Origin: Isoperla grammatica
Taxonomy: Eukaryota; Arthropoda; Insecta; Plecoptera; Perlodidae
NCBI GenBank assembly: GCA_945910005.1
Contig: OX246747.1
Location: forward strand, 7,465,966 to 7,529,965
Reading direction: 5' to 3'
DNA length: 64,000 nucleotides
Shown here: positions 29,105-39,392 of the stretch, piece after piece
How the letters are laid out: each line of letters begins with the position of its first letter
Position numbering within the stretch: the first letter of the stretch is position 1
Position numbers and translations under genes: made by a program
The notes under the pieces: model-generated
Seen by the model: the letters and a program-made list of their open reading frames with translations, nothing else
Databases searched by the model: none
What the model was told of the DNA's origin: nothing

Positions 29105-30251
29105 AACGTTGGGCGATAATTCTTTCCGCTTATTCGTATGAAATTCAATACAGAAAGGGAAGTCAATTGGCAAACGCCGATGCATTGTCACGATTACCCT
29201 TATCAAATACTTTTGAAGATAAATCCCGGTTAGTTTCAACCGTAAACCACCTTGAGGTTAATCTGTTAAGCACAACAGATAGGTTAGAGCCATTATCAGC
29301 TGAAGATATAGCTAAAGCAACTAGCAAGGATCCTGTTTTAGCTAAAGTTCTTCAATACACATTGTCAGGTTGGCCTTCTTATGTAGACGATGTTAACTTA
29401 AAGCCATTCTTTTCAAAAAGACTAGAGCTATCAGTCGATGCGCAGTGTGTTTCTAGAGGAAATCGAGTAGTTATACCTCAAAGTCTAAGGAAGGAAGTCT
29501 TAAGACTTCTACATTTTCAACATCCTGGCATCGTGAGGACAAAGATGCTTAGCCGTAGTCATGTCTGGTGGCCTGGTCTAGATCAAGATATCGAAGATAC
29601 CATTGCTCAATGTTCCCAGTGTCAAAGTATGCTACCTGCAAGAAATGTTGTTCCTTTAACCAGTTGGCCATCACCTTATAGAAGCTGGCAAAGAATCCAT
29701 TTGGATTTTGCGGATTTACAAGGGTCCAAGTTCCTTGTGTTGGTTGATAGTCATTCGAAGTGGGTCGATATTTGGCAAATGAAAACTACCAATGCAGAGG
29801 TGTTGATAGGAAAGATAAGGCATGTAATTGCTAGATTCGGTTTGCCTGAAGTGATTGTTACCGATAATGGTCCCCCCTTCGATTCAATTGCTTTTAGTGA
29901 TTATTGTAAGCGCATGGGTATACAATTGATGCACTCTCCGCCATATCATCCCCAGTCCAATGGTATTGCTGAGAAGACAGTAGATGTGGTAAAAAGGGGT
30001 ATCTTGAAGTATTTCTTGGAGTGTAAAGGTAGGCTAACTGTTCAAGAAAGAATTGATAATTTCCTATTTCGATACAGGAATACACCAAGTACAGTAACCG
30101 GTCTCAGTCCAGCTGAAATTATGTTAAAGCAGCGTCCAAGAACAAAATTAGACTTGCTTAAGCCAAATGTATCTCTTGGCTTATCAAAGAAACGTTCTGC
30201 TGATAAGAACACTTTTGGAAAGAACCATAGAACTAAACCCAGTAATTTTGA
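29105..30251 (+). pseudogene. gypsy RNase H end and integrase (5' part)
   Basis: Reads AYSYEIQYRKGSQLANADALSRLP (end of RNase H/connection), then integrase. The H-H-C-C zinc finger is in HFQHPGIVRTKMLSRSH and AQCSQCQ; the catalytic core has D in HLDFADLQ, D in VIVTDNGPPFD and E in HPQSNGIAEKT, so DDE is complete. The integrase would insert element DNA in the nucleus. The ORF is interrupted after NHRTKP by the family R insertion and resumes at 30632. Confidence 0.8.
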
Positions 30252-30631
30252 TTGATTGATTGATGAGGCTTAACGTCTCATATTTATGCAACGATGGCTA
30301 ATCGAGACGATGAGCGGGTGATAATGAAGATGAGAAAGATGATAATGAAGAATAAAGCCACATCCGAATCAGATCCATTGTACGTCGCGTGAGTCGTCAT
30401 ACGGGAGTCCAGCAAGGGAGGGCAGGGTCAAGTGGGAGGAGAAATATTCAATGGGACAGTGGGGGGGGAAAGGGGATTGGGGTGTGGACTGCACTTCGTC
30501 TGACTTCTCCTCCTCGACCAGTCCGGCTTGGGTGGCCCTACCAGAAGCATACGCTTCCGCCGGCATAGCTCTCGGGATCAACAAAGCACGCAAACCTGCC
30601 CACCACGATAAGGTGGCAGTCCCTGGGCAGG
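30252..30631 (-). mobile_element. Family R retroposon inserted in gypsy pol, full length
   Basis: Complete long-form, head I copy flanked by 13-bp duplications CCAGTAATTTTGA (30239-30251 and 30632-30644). Because the host LTR element has ~99% identical LTRs, this retroposon moved after, or not long before, that recent event. Tail GATTGATTGATTGATGAGGC at the left. Confidence 0.95.
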
Positions 30632-31167
30632 CCAGTAATTTTGAAGTTGGTCAGACAGTATGGGTTAAGATACCAAGAAAGGAGATAGTTAAATGGCAAG
30701 TTGGAAAGGTTATGCAGATAATCAGTGCTGTTACATTCTTAGTTAATGTAGACGGTAAAATAAGGTTTGTTCATGCTGATCAGATTAGAGCAGCATCAGT
30801 AGCTTTTAACGAACCAATGCCAGATTGTCTTAATGTAGGTGTAGGTTTGCATAATTATACGCCAAGAGTATCTCTGTCAGATAGAGATCTAGCTCCAACA
30901 GAAGTAGGGGAAGATTTGGTTAACACTTCAAAAGGGTTAATGCTACCGGAAACAAGAGTTTTTGATGCAACCAAAGAACGTGCCACGAGTTCTCAAAAGC
31001 AAGATCCAACATCCGATGAACCAAGGCTATCCAACAGAAAAGCTTCAGAATCCAACAGAAAAGTCTTAGAACGTTCACCGAATTCTCCTATCCAAGAGTC
31101 AACAATCGAAGCACCTAGGCGATCCCACAGAAAGGTCAAACCACCAGATCGTCTTAAATACTCTTAA
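30632..31167 (+). pseudogene. gypsy integrase C-terminal tail
   Basis: Continues the integrase frame after the retroposon: NFEVGQTVWVKIPRKEIV and KWQVGKVMQIISAVTFLV form the GPY/F-like C-terminal module. A polar tail with repeated RKASESNRKVLERSPN follows, then RRSHRKVKPPDRLKYS-stop, a typical end for this type of Pol. The reading frame is intact from 30632 to the stop at 31165-31167. Confidence 0.75.
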
Positions 31168-31170
31168 ACT

Positions 31171-31184
31171 AAAAAGGGGAGAAA
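31171..31184 (+). other. Polypurine tract
   Basis: AAAAAGGGGAGAAA immediately upstream of the 3' LTR, the usual plus-strand primer. Confidence 0.85.
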
Positions 31185-31362
31185 TGTTGTGTATGCATTG
31201 AACCAACCTTGTATGTATATGCATGGTATCAACCTTGGTTGTATGTGTGTAAGAGGGCGGTGTTCGGCGACTATGGCGTCAGCCAGAGATACAATAAATC
31301 TATACTTCTAAATAGTGTCTCCTTGTTTAATATACATACCACAGAAATCCCAATACAAAATA
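31185..31362 (+). repeat. 3' LTR of Ty3/gypsy element
   Basis: 178 bp, near identical to 25391-25568. It contains AATAAA at ~31293, a possible polyadenylation signal. Followed by the duplication CATAG. Confidence 0.93.
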
Positions 31363-31457
31363 CATAGCACTCTTGAAATATTAATAGCACAGGAAACTGA
31401 AGACAAAACACGCAAAATCAAACACGACCACTTACGTTACTACAAGATGAGTGTCAA

Positions 31458-31901
31458 CTAGTTGCAAGTCAATCCTGCGTGATACAAGAATATGGGATCG
31501 GCTAGACGCATTTTGTTGAAACGCCAAACCACCTCGGAATCTAAGCCTAAGGATGGTGGGCGAGCTAAGCCTTTCCAGTTGACCCGGTCATTGGACCATT
31601 GGCCCTCTGCCGAACCGTCTATACCGAGCCCCTTGAGCATGTTGTCTAGCAGGATCGACCGCCTATTGGTCTCGGGAAGAAGGGGCACCCACTTGCCGGA
31701 AAGCGGGCGGCGGTAGAAAAGCGCCGGTGGCCAGGGTTCAGGACCCGGAATCTGCATTTCCCCACGGAACCGGAGGCTGCAAAATGCCTGGATCCTGTTT
31801 CCGTTGATTTTCAGGGCCCCCTGAGTGCGACCGAGAAGCCCATCAAAACCCTCCAGTTGGTCGACTCCCAGCCCCTCGTTCCCAACAAGGAGGTCTCCCA
31901 A
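31458..31901 (-). pseudogene. Unclassified ORF remnant next to AAT repeats
   Basis: Open for ~147 codons: GDLLVGNEGLGVDQLEGFDG, then GPEPWPPALFYRRPLSGKWV and WRFNKMRLADPIFLYHAGLT. I do not recognise it. The GC content is higher than in its neighbours, and it borders an AAT microsatellite such as often lies at LINE ends, so a LINE origin is possible. No start codon or splice signal stands out. Confidence 0.3.
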
Positions 31902-31936
31902 CGTTTAATTAATAATAATATATATAATAATATAAA

Positions 31937-31937
31937 A

Positions 31938-31997
<60 letters not shown>

Positions 31998-31998
31998 T
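31937..31998. repeat. AAT microsatellite
   Basis: About 20 AAT units, preceded by TATATAATAATATAAAAATAT. Directly after it comes a 31-bp sequence, ending AAAACTACTCCAAACG, that recurs at 42804-42834 within LINE 5' sequence. Confidence 0.95.
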
Positions 31999-32410
31999 CG
32001 AAAATAAAAACTACTCCAAACGGCATGCCTGGCCGGGTTGTGGAAAGCACTGTTGTGCTAGGGGATTGTGTCATTGCCAGTTCATCCTCTAGCACATTCA
32101 GTTTCAGCTTCAGTGAGGGAAGTGTCTCAAACGTGCCCGATGCAGACGGCTGTTGCAATATGGTTCAGTCATCTTCCTCCCCCTAAACCACCATTGGCAC
32201 CGCCACTGGTAACTCAGCTCTCTGCTCAGCGAAAGTGCTATATTATTGGAATAGTTTATTTCTGTTGTCTGAAGAACATGTCTCTTGCAACAAACCATGG
32301 CAAGAATATTAAAAACATTATTGCTTGTGCTGTTTCATCTATGTCAGGTTGCTGTCTACATGAAGCAATACACATAATATAGGAAATTATAGAGATGAGG
32401 TCTAAAGCTA

Positions 32411-32620
32411 GTACACATAAGAGGGAGAGAAGGATAGGAGTCAACAGCTTACCTGAAACCCTTAGGCAGGCCGCGTTCTCTGGTGACCAACACGGTGTTC
32501 GAAACGTACAGAACATTATTTTTATACTCGTGTGTTTGTTTGTGTTTTTCTTTTCTACGTGGCCCGCCTTAGGGTTTCAGGTAAGCTGTTAGCTCTTATC
32601 CATCTTTCCCTCTCATGTAC
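32411..32620. mobile_element. Foldback (MITE-like) element, ~60-bp arms
   Basis: The left arm 32411-32472 and right arm 32561-32620 are inverse copies with several mismatches; shared core AACAGCTTACCTGAAACCC. The central ~90 bp are unique, AT-rich and include TTTTTCTTTTC. The core AACAGCTTACCT and the nearby GATAGGA also occur in the foldback element at 59125-59280, so the two seem related. No coding capacity and no clean target duplication. Confidence 0.7.
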
Positions 32621-33235
32621 ATATCAAAGCTTACCTGAATAGAAGTAAGTAGTAAGAATGGTAGAAAGATTAAATAACAACATTTATAAAGGACAACACA
32701 AGGTAATCTATTTCGGAGGCTTTTACGGCCGCACTTAACTATACTATCGTGGTTTTCCGGGTACAACCGTGTCAAAAGGTGGAACGAATGTTCTATTCTG
32801 TTTTAAGAGAATGTCGGCCGAATGTTCACTGTGCAACGTCGTGTCGTCGTAATATGGGATGAAGTAGACGCGGCTAATCCAGCATCATTATTCGCCTGTA
32901 ATACCGTGAGTAAATAGCTAATCCCTGTTAATGACACAAGTGATCCGTTGGACTATTTCGAATCCCAAACCGGACAGATCTGCCACTTTTCAAGATCACG
33001 TATTAAAACAAGTAAAACTAATCTAGAGCTTCGGCCAAATGAAGTCTGTAGAATTGATGTCGAACCTCATCAATCAAGGTACATCAGCTTTGTATCTGCA
33101 AGCTATTGCCAGCGAAGCAGTAACATACTTAAGAGCGTGGAATCACTACAAACGCCACGCAGGTGACGCAACACATCAACGACAACTTTGTTCAAACTGT
33201 TGTTCCTCTAGCTACAACTACAGCTACAAGTGGTA
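32621..33235. other. No gene supported
   Basis: Mixed-composition sequence. An open stretch at 32948-33166 (MDYFESQTGQICHFSRSRIK) has no recognisable motif. AGCTTACCTGAA at 32628 repeats part of the foldback arm. Sequence 32012-32400 upstream also lacks a recognisable gene, although a - strand frame (MQQPSASGTFETLPSLKLKL) with a possible acceptor at ~32150 could be an exon scrap. Confidence 0.35.
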
Positions 33236-33602
33236 AATGGGGCTTAACGTCTCATATTTATGCAACGATGGCTAATCGAGACGATGAGCGGGTGATAATG
33301 AAGATAAGAAAGATGATAATGAAGAATAAAGCCACATCCGAATCAGATCCATTGTACGTCGCGTGAGTCGTCATACGGGAGTCCAGCAAGGGAGGGCAGG
33401 GCCAAGTGGGAGGAGAAATATTCAATGGGCCAGGGGGGGGAAAGGGGATTGGGGTGTGGACTGCACTTCGTCTGACTTCTCCTCCTCGACCAGTCCGGCT
33501 AGGGTGGCCCTACCAGAAGCATACGCTTCCGCCGGCATAGCTCTCGGGATCAGCAAAGCACACAAACCTGCCCACCACGATAAGTAGCAGTCCCTGGGCA
33601 GG
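33236..33602 (-). mobile_element. Family R retroposon, long form with head I
   Basis: Nearly full-length copy. The tail at the left is reduced to TAAATGGGGC with no GATT repeats. The 5' end reads CCTGCCCAGGGACTGCTACTT on the - strand. No target duplication is recognised. Confidence 0.9.
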
Positions 33603-33988
33603 TCAATTAATGTTCAACTGGTAAAAACTTAGTGCTAATTTAGTGATGTAATTCTAATATCATTACTATTAAATATCACGCTCAATACGTGTTAACTACT
33701 TGTAATCGCTTTTCAAATCTGAAAGCTGAACCCCAACATGCCCACAGGGATAATATTAGTTCATGGTTGCTTGGTAAATTTTATTTATTGCATAAAATTT
33801 ATCTAACACCTTATCAAAATTGGGCCCTTCTACCTTTATAAGTGATTCCCCCTAAATGTTTACGGTATTCAAATCATAACATAGGCCTACATTAGTAGCC
33901 ACTAGGCAGTTATGGCCCATTTGCAGCCTAAGTGTTTAATTTAATCTAATCTAAAAAATAACAAGAGACTAATACAAGTTGAATTACA

Positions 33989-34402
33989 GGTGATAGTGGT
34001 TATCCTTTAGAGCCGTGGCTGTTTACTCCACTGGCAGTTGCAATCACTGATGCCCAAGAGGAATACAACCGCCACCTAATGCGGGCACGGAGTATCGTGG
34101 AGCGTTGTAATGGATTATTAAAGAGTCGCTGGAGATGCCTTCTCAGGCATAGGGTATTGCATTACCATCCTGAGAAGACATCTCAAATAATGATGGCTGC
34201 CGCGGTACTCCACAATATGTGTGTGGAGTACGGCGTTCCTCCATCAGCTGCGCAAGACCATGACGCTGAAGGGGAACTAGACTTCGGAATGGGAATTGGT
34301 GGAGAGCAAGCTGAAGCTGAAGTCATCAGAAATGTAAACCCAATCCTGGCAAATGCACGCAGGTTGCAACAGCGCCTGATTCGCGTTGAATTTACACGCT
34401 AG
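33989..34402 (+). pseudogene. PIF/Harbinger transposase, last exon
   Basis: Acceptor TTGAATTACAG ends at 33988. The exon reads GDSGYPLEPWLFTPLAV, then ARSIVERCNGLLKSRWRCL, MMAAAVLHNMC, and an acidic tail EGELDFGMGIGGEQAEAEV before the stop at 34400-34402. These match the end of HARBI1-like DDE transposases: GDsGYp..pwL..P, the RxxVEr..G.lK.Rwr helix holding the catalytic Glu, and the AA.vLHN. motif. Upstream exons are not found, so this is an isolated 3' part. Confidence 0.8.
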
Positions 34403-34491
34403 GCAATTCGGTAGGTCAATTCTTCTTTCACTGGTACGGACATATTACTTTCTTGTGCAGTTTTCTCATATCTGCATCTTAAATCAAACAA

Positions 34492-34970
34492 ACAGTTTAC
34501 TGTAGAGGCTAAAATAATGTGATTAGTGTTAACATGAAGCAGTCACTTTCCAATGCCCTATAATATATGATTTAGTAAAATGTGACCATAGCATATTATA
34601 CATTACAAAATACAAAAGTCACGGTGCAAACTGCACTGCACTGGTGGCTGATTGATTGATTAATGGGGCTTAACGTCTCATATTTATGCAACGATGGCTA
34701 ATCGAGACGATGAGCGGGTGATAATGAAGATAAGAAAGATGATAATGAAGAATAAAGCCACATCCGAATCAGATCCATTGTACGTCGCGTGAGTCGTCAT
34801 ACGGGAGTCCAGCAAGGGAGGGCAGGGCAAAGTGGGTGGAGAAATATTCAGTGGGACAGTGGGGGGGGGAAGGGACAGGGTCTCCTTTTGTCAGTTTGCT
34901 GTAGAGTCTAAAATAATATGATAAGTGTAAACATGAAGCAGTCACTTTCCAATGCCCTATAATATATGAT
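34492..34970. repeat. Local direct repeat of ~80 bp flanking a retroposon
   Basis: 34492-34575 and 34892-34970 share AACATGAAGCAGTCACTTTC and the flanking TAATATATGAT with a few differences. A family R head II copy lies between them. This is far longer than a target duplication and probably reflects a ~400-bp tandem duplication. Confidence 0.8.
34650..34892 (-). mobile_element. Family R retroposon, head II, 5'-truncated
   Basis: Tail GATTGATTAATGGGGC at the left. The middle has the long form, then the + strand G run (8) and GGGACAGGGTCTCCTTTTGTC. It stops at the start of the head II box, before GCCTCTTACGAC. Confidence 0.85.
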
Positions 34971-35021
34971 CAACAAAATCTAACGAGGGAAGTCTGTTTG
35001 CTAAAGAACAAAATACAGAAG

Positions 35022-35263
35022 ATTTTAAATTTCCAAGAGCATGCAGAGCAGCCTTCTCAATAGTTGCAAGCAGTTCAACTGCCTCAAACACTTCCAATGC
35101 ACAATGTAGAAAACATGGAAGCTGCTCTGGCTAACAAAGACACGTATGCAAAATTAGTAAGTTGCTTGAATTACTAAGCTTGTATCCTACATGAAACTAA
35201 AAATAATTTATCCTTAGGCCTACCCAAGATAACAACATTTGCTTGTTCAATGTGCGAGAGCTT
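35022..35263 (+). pseudogene. DUF4806-type gene fragment, copy 1
   Basis: Near duplicate of 38430-38660: an exon reading QEHAEQPSQ (frame interrupted by TAG at ~35061) and MEAALANKDTYAKL up to ~35155, then a GTAAGT donor, a 60-bp intron ending TTATCCTTAG, and the start of the next exon at 35218. The copy breaks off after GCGAGAGCTTA, before the diagnostic part of the domain. Confidence 0.55.
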
Positions 35264-35420
35264 AAAATCATGTTTGCTACACTGCTCATTAGGCACCCCA
35301 AAATTAAATTGAGCCAACGCTTCAATAAAAACCGGCTTACCTTACCAGACAATACAAAATGGTCAAGATGCCAATCCGAAAAAAATAGTAGGCCTAGCGT
35401 ATCTGATTGTTATATTTATT

Positions 35421-35459
35421 TATTAATGGGGCTTAACGTCTCATATTTATGCAACGATG
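35421..35459 (-). mobile_element. Family R retroposon, tail-only fragment
   Basis: TTATTTATTAATGGGGC plus ~25 bp to GCAACGATG: the extreme 3' end only, 5'-truncated. Confidence 0.8.
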
Positions 35460-35671
35460 TTGATTGGATTTATTTTTAAGACAAATCTACAGACAGATAA
35501 CACAACTTTTTTAATGTGTGCTCTCTAAAAAATGCTTATAAGCCTACTGTAGTTGTTATTTATGGCAAAATCTTTGTTTTTGCTATTCGATCAATGCAGT
35601 TCCTATTTGGTGTTTTCCTAGTAGGCCTACTTGTATCACATTTTGTAGTATAAATAGGTAATAAATTGTTG

Positions 35672-35989
35672 ATTGATTGATTATTTGATTATTTGGGCTT
35701 AACGTCTCATATTTTTGCAACGAGGCTAATCGAGACAATGAGTGGGTGAAATATGAAGATGAAATAGGGGGCTGTTTGGAGGAAAGGGACCAATAGGAGT
35801 GCGGGGTGGAAAGGGGAAGAGGGAGGAAAGGGGATTGGGCTGTGAACTGCATTTTGTCTGACTTCTCCTCCTCGACCAGTCCGGCTAGGGTGGCCCAACC
35901 AGAAGCATACGCTTCCGCCGGCATAGCTCTCGGGATCATCAAAGCACACAAACCTGCCCACCACGATAAGGTAGCAGTCCCTGGGCAGG
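35672..35989 (-). mobile_element. Family R retroposon, short form with head I, full length
   Basis: Same tail and same head I as the long form, but the middle differs: AAATAGGGGGCTGTTTGG and purine-rich GGAAAGG repeats replace the GATCCATTGTACGTCGCG segment. Target duplications GTAATAAATTGTTG lie at 35658-35671 and 35990-36003. It shows that heads and middles are exchanged within the family. Confidence 0.93.
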
Positions 35990-36026
35990 GTAATAAATTG
36001 TTGGCCTTGGACATTTCTCTTTATGC

Positions 36027-36337
36027 TTTAATTGATTATTTAGGCTTAAGTTCTCATATTTTTGCAACGAGGCTAATCGAGACAATGAGTGGGTGATATA
36101 TGAAGATGAAATAGGTGGCTGTTTGGAGGAAAGGGGCCAATAGGAGGGCGGGGGTGGAAAGGGGGAGGTGGAGGAAAGGGGCTTGGAGTGTGGACTGCAC
36201 TTCGTCTTACTTCTCCTCCTCGACCAGTCCGGCTAGGGTGGCCCTACCAGAAGCATACGCTTACGCCGGCATAGCTCTAGGAATCATTAAAGCACGCAAA
36301 CCTGCCCACCGCGATAAGGTAGCAGTCCATTGGCAGG
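36027..36337 (-). mobile_element. Family R retroposon, short form with head I
   Basis: Duplications TTCTCTTTATGC (36015-36026) and TTCTCTTCATGC (36338-36349) with one difference. The tail is AATTGATTATTTAGGC. The 5' hairpin carries changes (CCTGCCAATGGACTGC) that weaken the outer stem, so the copy is older. Confidence 0.9.
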
Positions 36338-36396
36338 TTCTCTTCATGCAATAAAAATGTTATTTAGGTGCACTTTTGATGATTGCACAAGACATG

Positions 36397-36615
36397 ATCG
36401 GGTGGTAATGAAGATGATGATGAAGAATAAAACCACATCCGAATCAGATCAATTGCAGGTCGCGTGGGTCGTCAAACGGGAGTCCAAAAAGGGAGGGCAG
36501 GTCCATGTGGGAGGAGAATTATTCAGTGGGACAGTGGGGTGGGGGGAAGACAGGGTGTTCTTTCGTCGCCTCTTACGACTAACAGAGTCACTCTGGGTAT
36601 ATTCTTCCCCAGGCT
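36397..36615 (-). mobile_element. Family R retroposon, head II, 3' end lost
   Basis: Lacks the tail and 3' module (starts at ATCGGGTGGTAATG), but keeps the middle and a complete head II. On the - strand this reads GCCTGGGGAAGAATATACCC, then CGTAAGAGGCGACG. The box GTAAGAGGCGAC is, from memory, a common 5' motif of mollusc and other invertebrate SINEs. Confidence 0.85.
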
Positions 36616-37597
36616 AAGACGCCCATTGTTACTATGGCCGTTTTCAGTTTAATTTAAACTTATGCTTGTAACTCTAGTTCCACTGTGGTTGCTAGAGTAA
36701 CGTATTTAAACTAGTTCTTAGGCCTAAGTCTAAATGCACTTATCTATACAATTTGTTAGTACATAGGGCCTACTACCAAACAAAGCTACAATTACATTAT
36801 TGGGTGGAACGGAGAACATACAGTGAAAAACGCAAAAAGATTTGGCGAGGGTGCCTCAGAGGCCACAACGGCAGCGAAATGGTCAAAACGAGTCGACCAC
36901 TGTGAAAAACTGATTCGAGACTTGGGTCACAGAAGTGGGCATGGATACCCGGGGAGTTGGGCCAATAATCATAAACCTTCATGCAAGCGATGACACCGAA
37001 AGCGACGAGACAGACGAGGATGACGACGAGCTTTGGCTGTTCCGTTATGAAGCTAGAACGAACTGACATTTTTGAATAGAATAGTCTGCAAATGCTGCCA
37101 TGGATAATTTATTTACACTTTGTCACTCTTTAGATAGTCTAATAATTTTATTTATATATATATATTATATGGATTTGTTGTCTACCGGGATATTCCGCCG
37201 CTTGTGTGAGTATATTGGTGCAGTCCGAAGTCTGTCACCCATTGCTCAACATTTCGCCAGAATTGCATCTGTCATGATCACGAGTCCCTATCACGTCCTT
37301 CTCATTCAACAGCCTAACGTCGACTGACTATTGTCAGCCGAGCCGAGGCGCGCGTTGTCTGTATACCCACTGCTGTAGAAGGTGGAGGTGCGGGGCGGCG
37401 CGGTTCTATTGTTGATCTTGAAGGATACGCCATCTGGTCCGAGGAAAGCACTGATGCGGTGGCGTTCGTTTTTGCTGAAGGTGTGTTTGCCTTAGTTTCA
37501 CATGGAATGGGGTCAGGATATATATATATAACATATAAATAACAATGCACTGGCCAGAGGTTTTAACTTTGCGATCGCGCCCTCGCGTATACCCATC
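36616..37597. other. Interval with two opposed ORFs, no assigned gene
   Basis: 36797-37069 (-) encodes MSVRSSFITEQPKLVVILVC, continuing LVAFGVIACMKVYDYWP. This looks like a short cytoplasmic tail plus one membrane helix, but the rest is unremarkable. On the + strand the same DNA (36939-37066) reads an acidic C-terminus (HASDDTESDETDEDDDELW). Which, if either, is real cannot be decided. The remainder has TATATATATATTATAT at 37155 and no gene. Confidence 0.3.
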
Positions 37598-37916
37598 GAT
37601 TTGATTTGATATTTGGGCTTAACGTCTCATATTTTTGCAACGAGGCTAATCGAGACTATGAGTGGGTGATATATGAAGATGAAATATGGGGCTGTTTGGA
37701 GGAAAGGGGCAAGTAGGAGGGAGCGTGAGGAAAGGGGAAAGGGGAGGAAAGGGGATTGGGGTGTGGACTGCATTTCGTCTGACTTCTCCTTCTCGACCAG
37801 TCCGGCTAGAGTGGCCCTACCACTACCAGAAGCATACGCTTCCGCCGGCATAGCTCTCGGGATCAACAAAGAACGCCAACCTGTCCACCACGATAAGGTA
37901 GCAGTCCCTGGGCAGG
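37598..37916 (-). mobile_element. Family R retroposon, short form with head I
   Basis: Tail GATTTGATATTTGGGC at the left; the 5' end on the - strand is CCTGCCCAGGGACTGCTACC. It has the short-form middle (AAATATGGGGCTGTTTGG). No convincing target duplication. Confidence 0.9.
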
Positions 37917-38044
37917 TGCTTTCAACATGTCATTGTTTTATTTGGTTTGCATTGCTTAGGCATAGACCTAACATAGCATAGCAGATGGAAGCACAACAAC
38001 AACAACAAAAGCTGCCTAGACGGAATGTTTGTTTTGATTTATTT

Positions 38045-38770
38045 TAGAATTGGGATGATAAAAAAAGCCTAATGAAAAAAAAGAAGGCAAAAGTGAGAGA
38101 AACAGGAAACAAAAGTGAAGATGAAGGAGACGAGGAGCAGGAACCTCTTACTCCTCTTCAAATACGCATAAGCGACTTGATGGGACCCATCCCATCTGGT
38201 GGGCGTTTGTCAGCGACCAAGAGCAGTGTCGGGCCAGGGGGGTGAGTCTCGAATTCCACGTGGAAACGCAACTTTCGACGTTTTGATTCCATGCATGGAA
38301 TGGCAATTCCGAATTTGCGTAGTCTCGAGTTTTATTTTCGATCATCGAAAGTGATAATTCAATTCCACGCGGCAGTCCGTCACTAGCGGCTAGGACCAGA
38401 ATGTGTCGGCTTTTAAGCTAATAAGAAGCGTCCAAGAGCATGCAGAGCAGCCTTCTCAACAGTTGCAAGCAGTTCAACTGCCTCAAACACTTCCAATGCG
38501 CAATGTAGAAGACATGGAAGCTGCTCTGGCTAACAAAGACACGTATGCAAAATTAGTAAGTTGCTAGAATTAGTAAGCTTGTATCCTACATGAAACTAAA
38601 CATTATTTATCCTTAGGCCTACCCAAGACAACAACATTTGCTTGTTCAATGTGCGAGAGCTTATATCATGGGAGGCCGAACATCGGGGGAAGCTACCAGG
38701 CGAATGATGAAACATTTATTGGCCGACGAGCTATCCTCTAAGTATACGTATTTCGGGACTGCTTCAAAAT
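38045..38770 (+). pseudogene. DUF4806-type gene fragment, copy 2
   Basis: A possible first exon after TTTATTTTAG (38044) reads NWDDKKSLMKKKKAKVRET and DEGDEEQEPLTPLQIR. A further exon up to 38555 reads QLQAVQLPQTLPMRNVEDM and EAALANKDTYAKL, then a donor GTAAGT. The acceptor TTATCCTTAG ends at 38616 and the next exon reads AYIMGGRTSGEATRRMMKHL, LADELSSKYTYFG and SKLKFSSL. The 'GG....ATRR.l..Ll...La..y.w.G....kF..L' pattern is typical of DUF4806, a domain abundant in invertebrate transposon-associated proteins. The ends are missing. Confidence 0.55.
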
Positions 38771-38802
38771 TGAAATTCTCAAGTCTAGGTTATGCAACTT
38801 CA

Positions 38803-39188
38803 TGATTGATTATTGGGGCTTAACGTCTCATATTTATGCAACGATGGCTAATCGAGACGATGAGCGGGTGATAATGAAGATGAGAAAGATGATAATGAAG
38901 AATAAAGCCACATCCGAATCAGATCCATTGTACGTCGCGTGAGTCGTCATACGGGAGTCCAGCAAGGGAGGGCAGGGCCAAGTGGAAGGAGAAATATACA
39001 ATGGGTCAGTGGGGGGGGGGGGGGGGGGAAAGGGGATTGGGGTGTGGACTGCACTTCGTCTGACTTCTCCTCCTCGACCAGTCCGGCTTGGGTGGCCCTA
39101 CCAGAAGCATACGCTCCCGCCGGCATAGCTCTCGGGATCAACAAAGCACGCAAACCTGCCCACCACGATAAGGTAGCAGTCCGTGGGA
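38803..39188 (-). mobile_element. Family R retroposon, long form with head I
   Basis: Imperfect duplications ATGCAACTTCA (38792-38802) and ATGCAACTGCA (39189-39199). The + strand G run is ~20. It lacks the outermost CCTG of head I, so it is slightly 5'-truncated (ends CCGTGGGA). It inserted in the DUF4806 fragment region. Confidence 0.9.
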
Positions 39189-39392
39189 ATGCAACTGCAG
39201 TAAACGGTATAAGCAATCATTTTTTGCAAGTAAGCTAGGCCTACCTCAATTTGTCATTCTGGTATGTACATACTGTGCGGCTTAATTTAATATTGGTTAA
39301 TTTGAAATGAAAATATTAAGCAGTGATGTCATTGCCTTCTACCTGGAATTTCCAATTCCATCATTCTTCTCAGCAATCCCACTTGACATGTC

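Larger units (their letters stand above)
25391..31362 (+). mobile_element. Ty3/gypsy LTR retrotransposon, young but disrupted
   Basis: Order: 5' LTR, tRNA-Ser primer site, gag with two zinc knuckles, protease, broken RT, end of the RNase H region, integrase, C-terminal tail, polypurine tract, 3' LTR. Three secondary events break it: a 1480-bp TIR transposon at the gag/protease boundary (26711-28190), replacement of most of RT and RNase H by a ~160-bp inverted piece of its own integrase (28900-29057), and a family R retroposon in the integrase tail (30252-30631). It cannot be autonomous. tRNA-Ser priming suggests the Mag-type branch, which is an inference. Confidence 0.9.
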
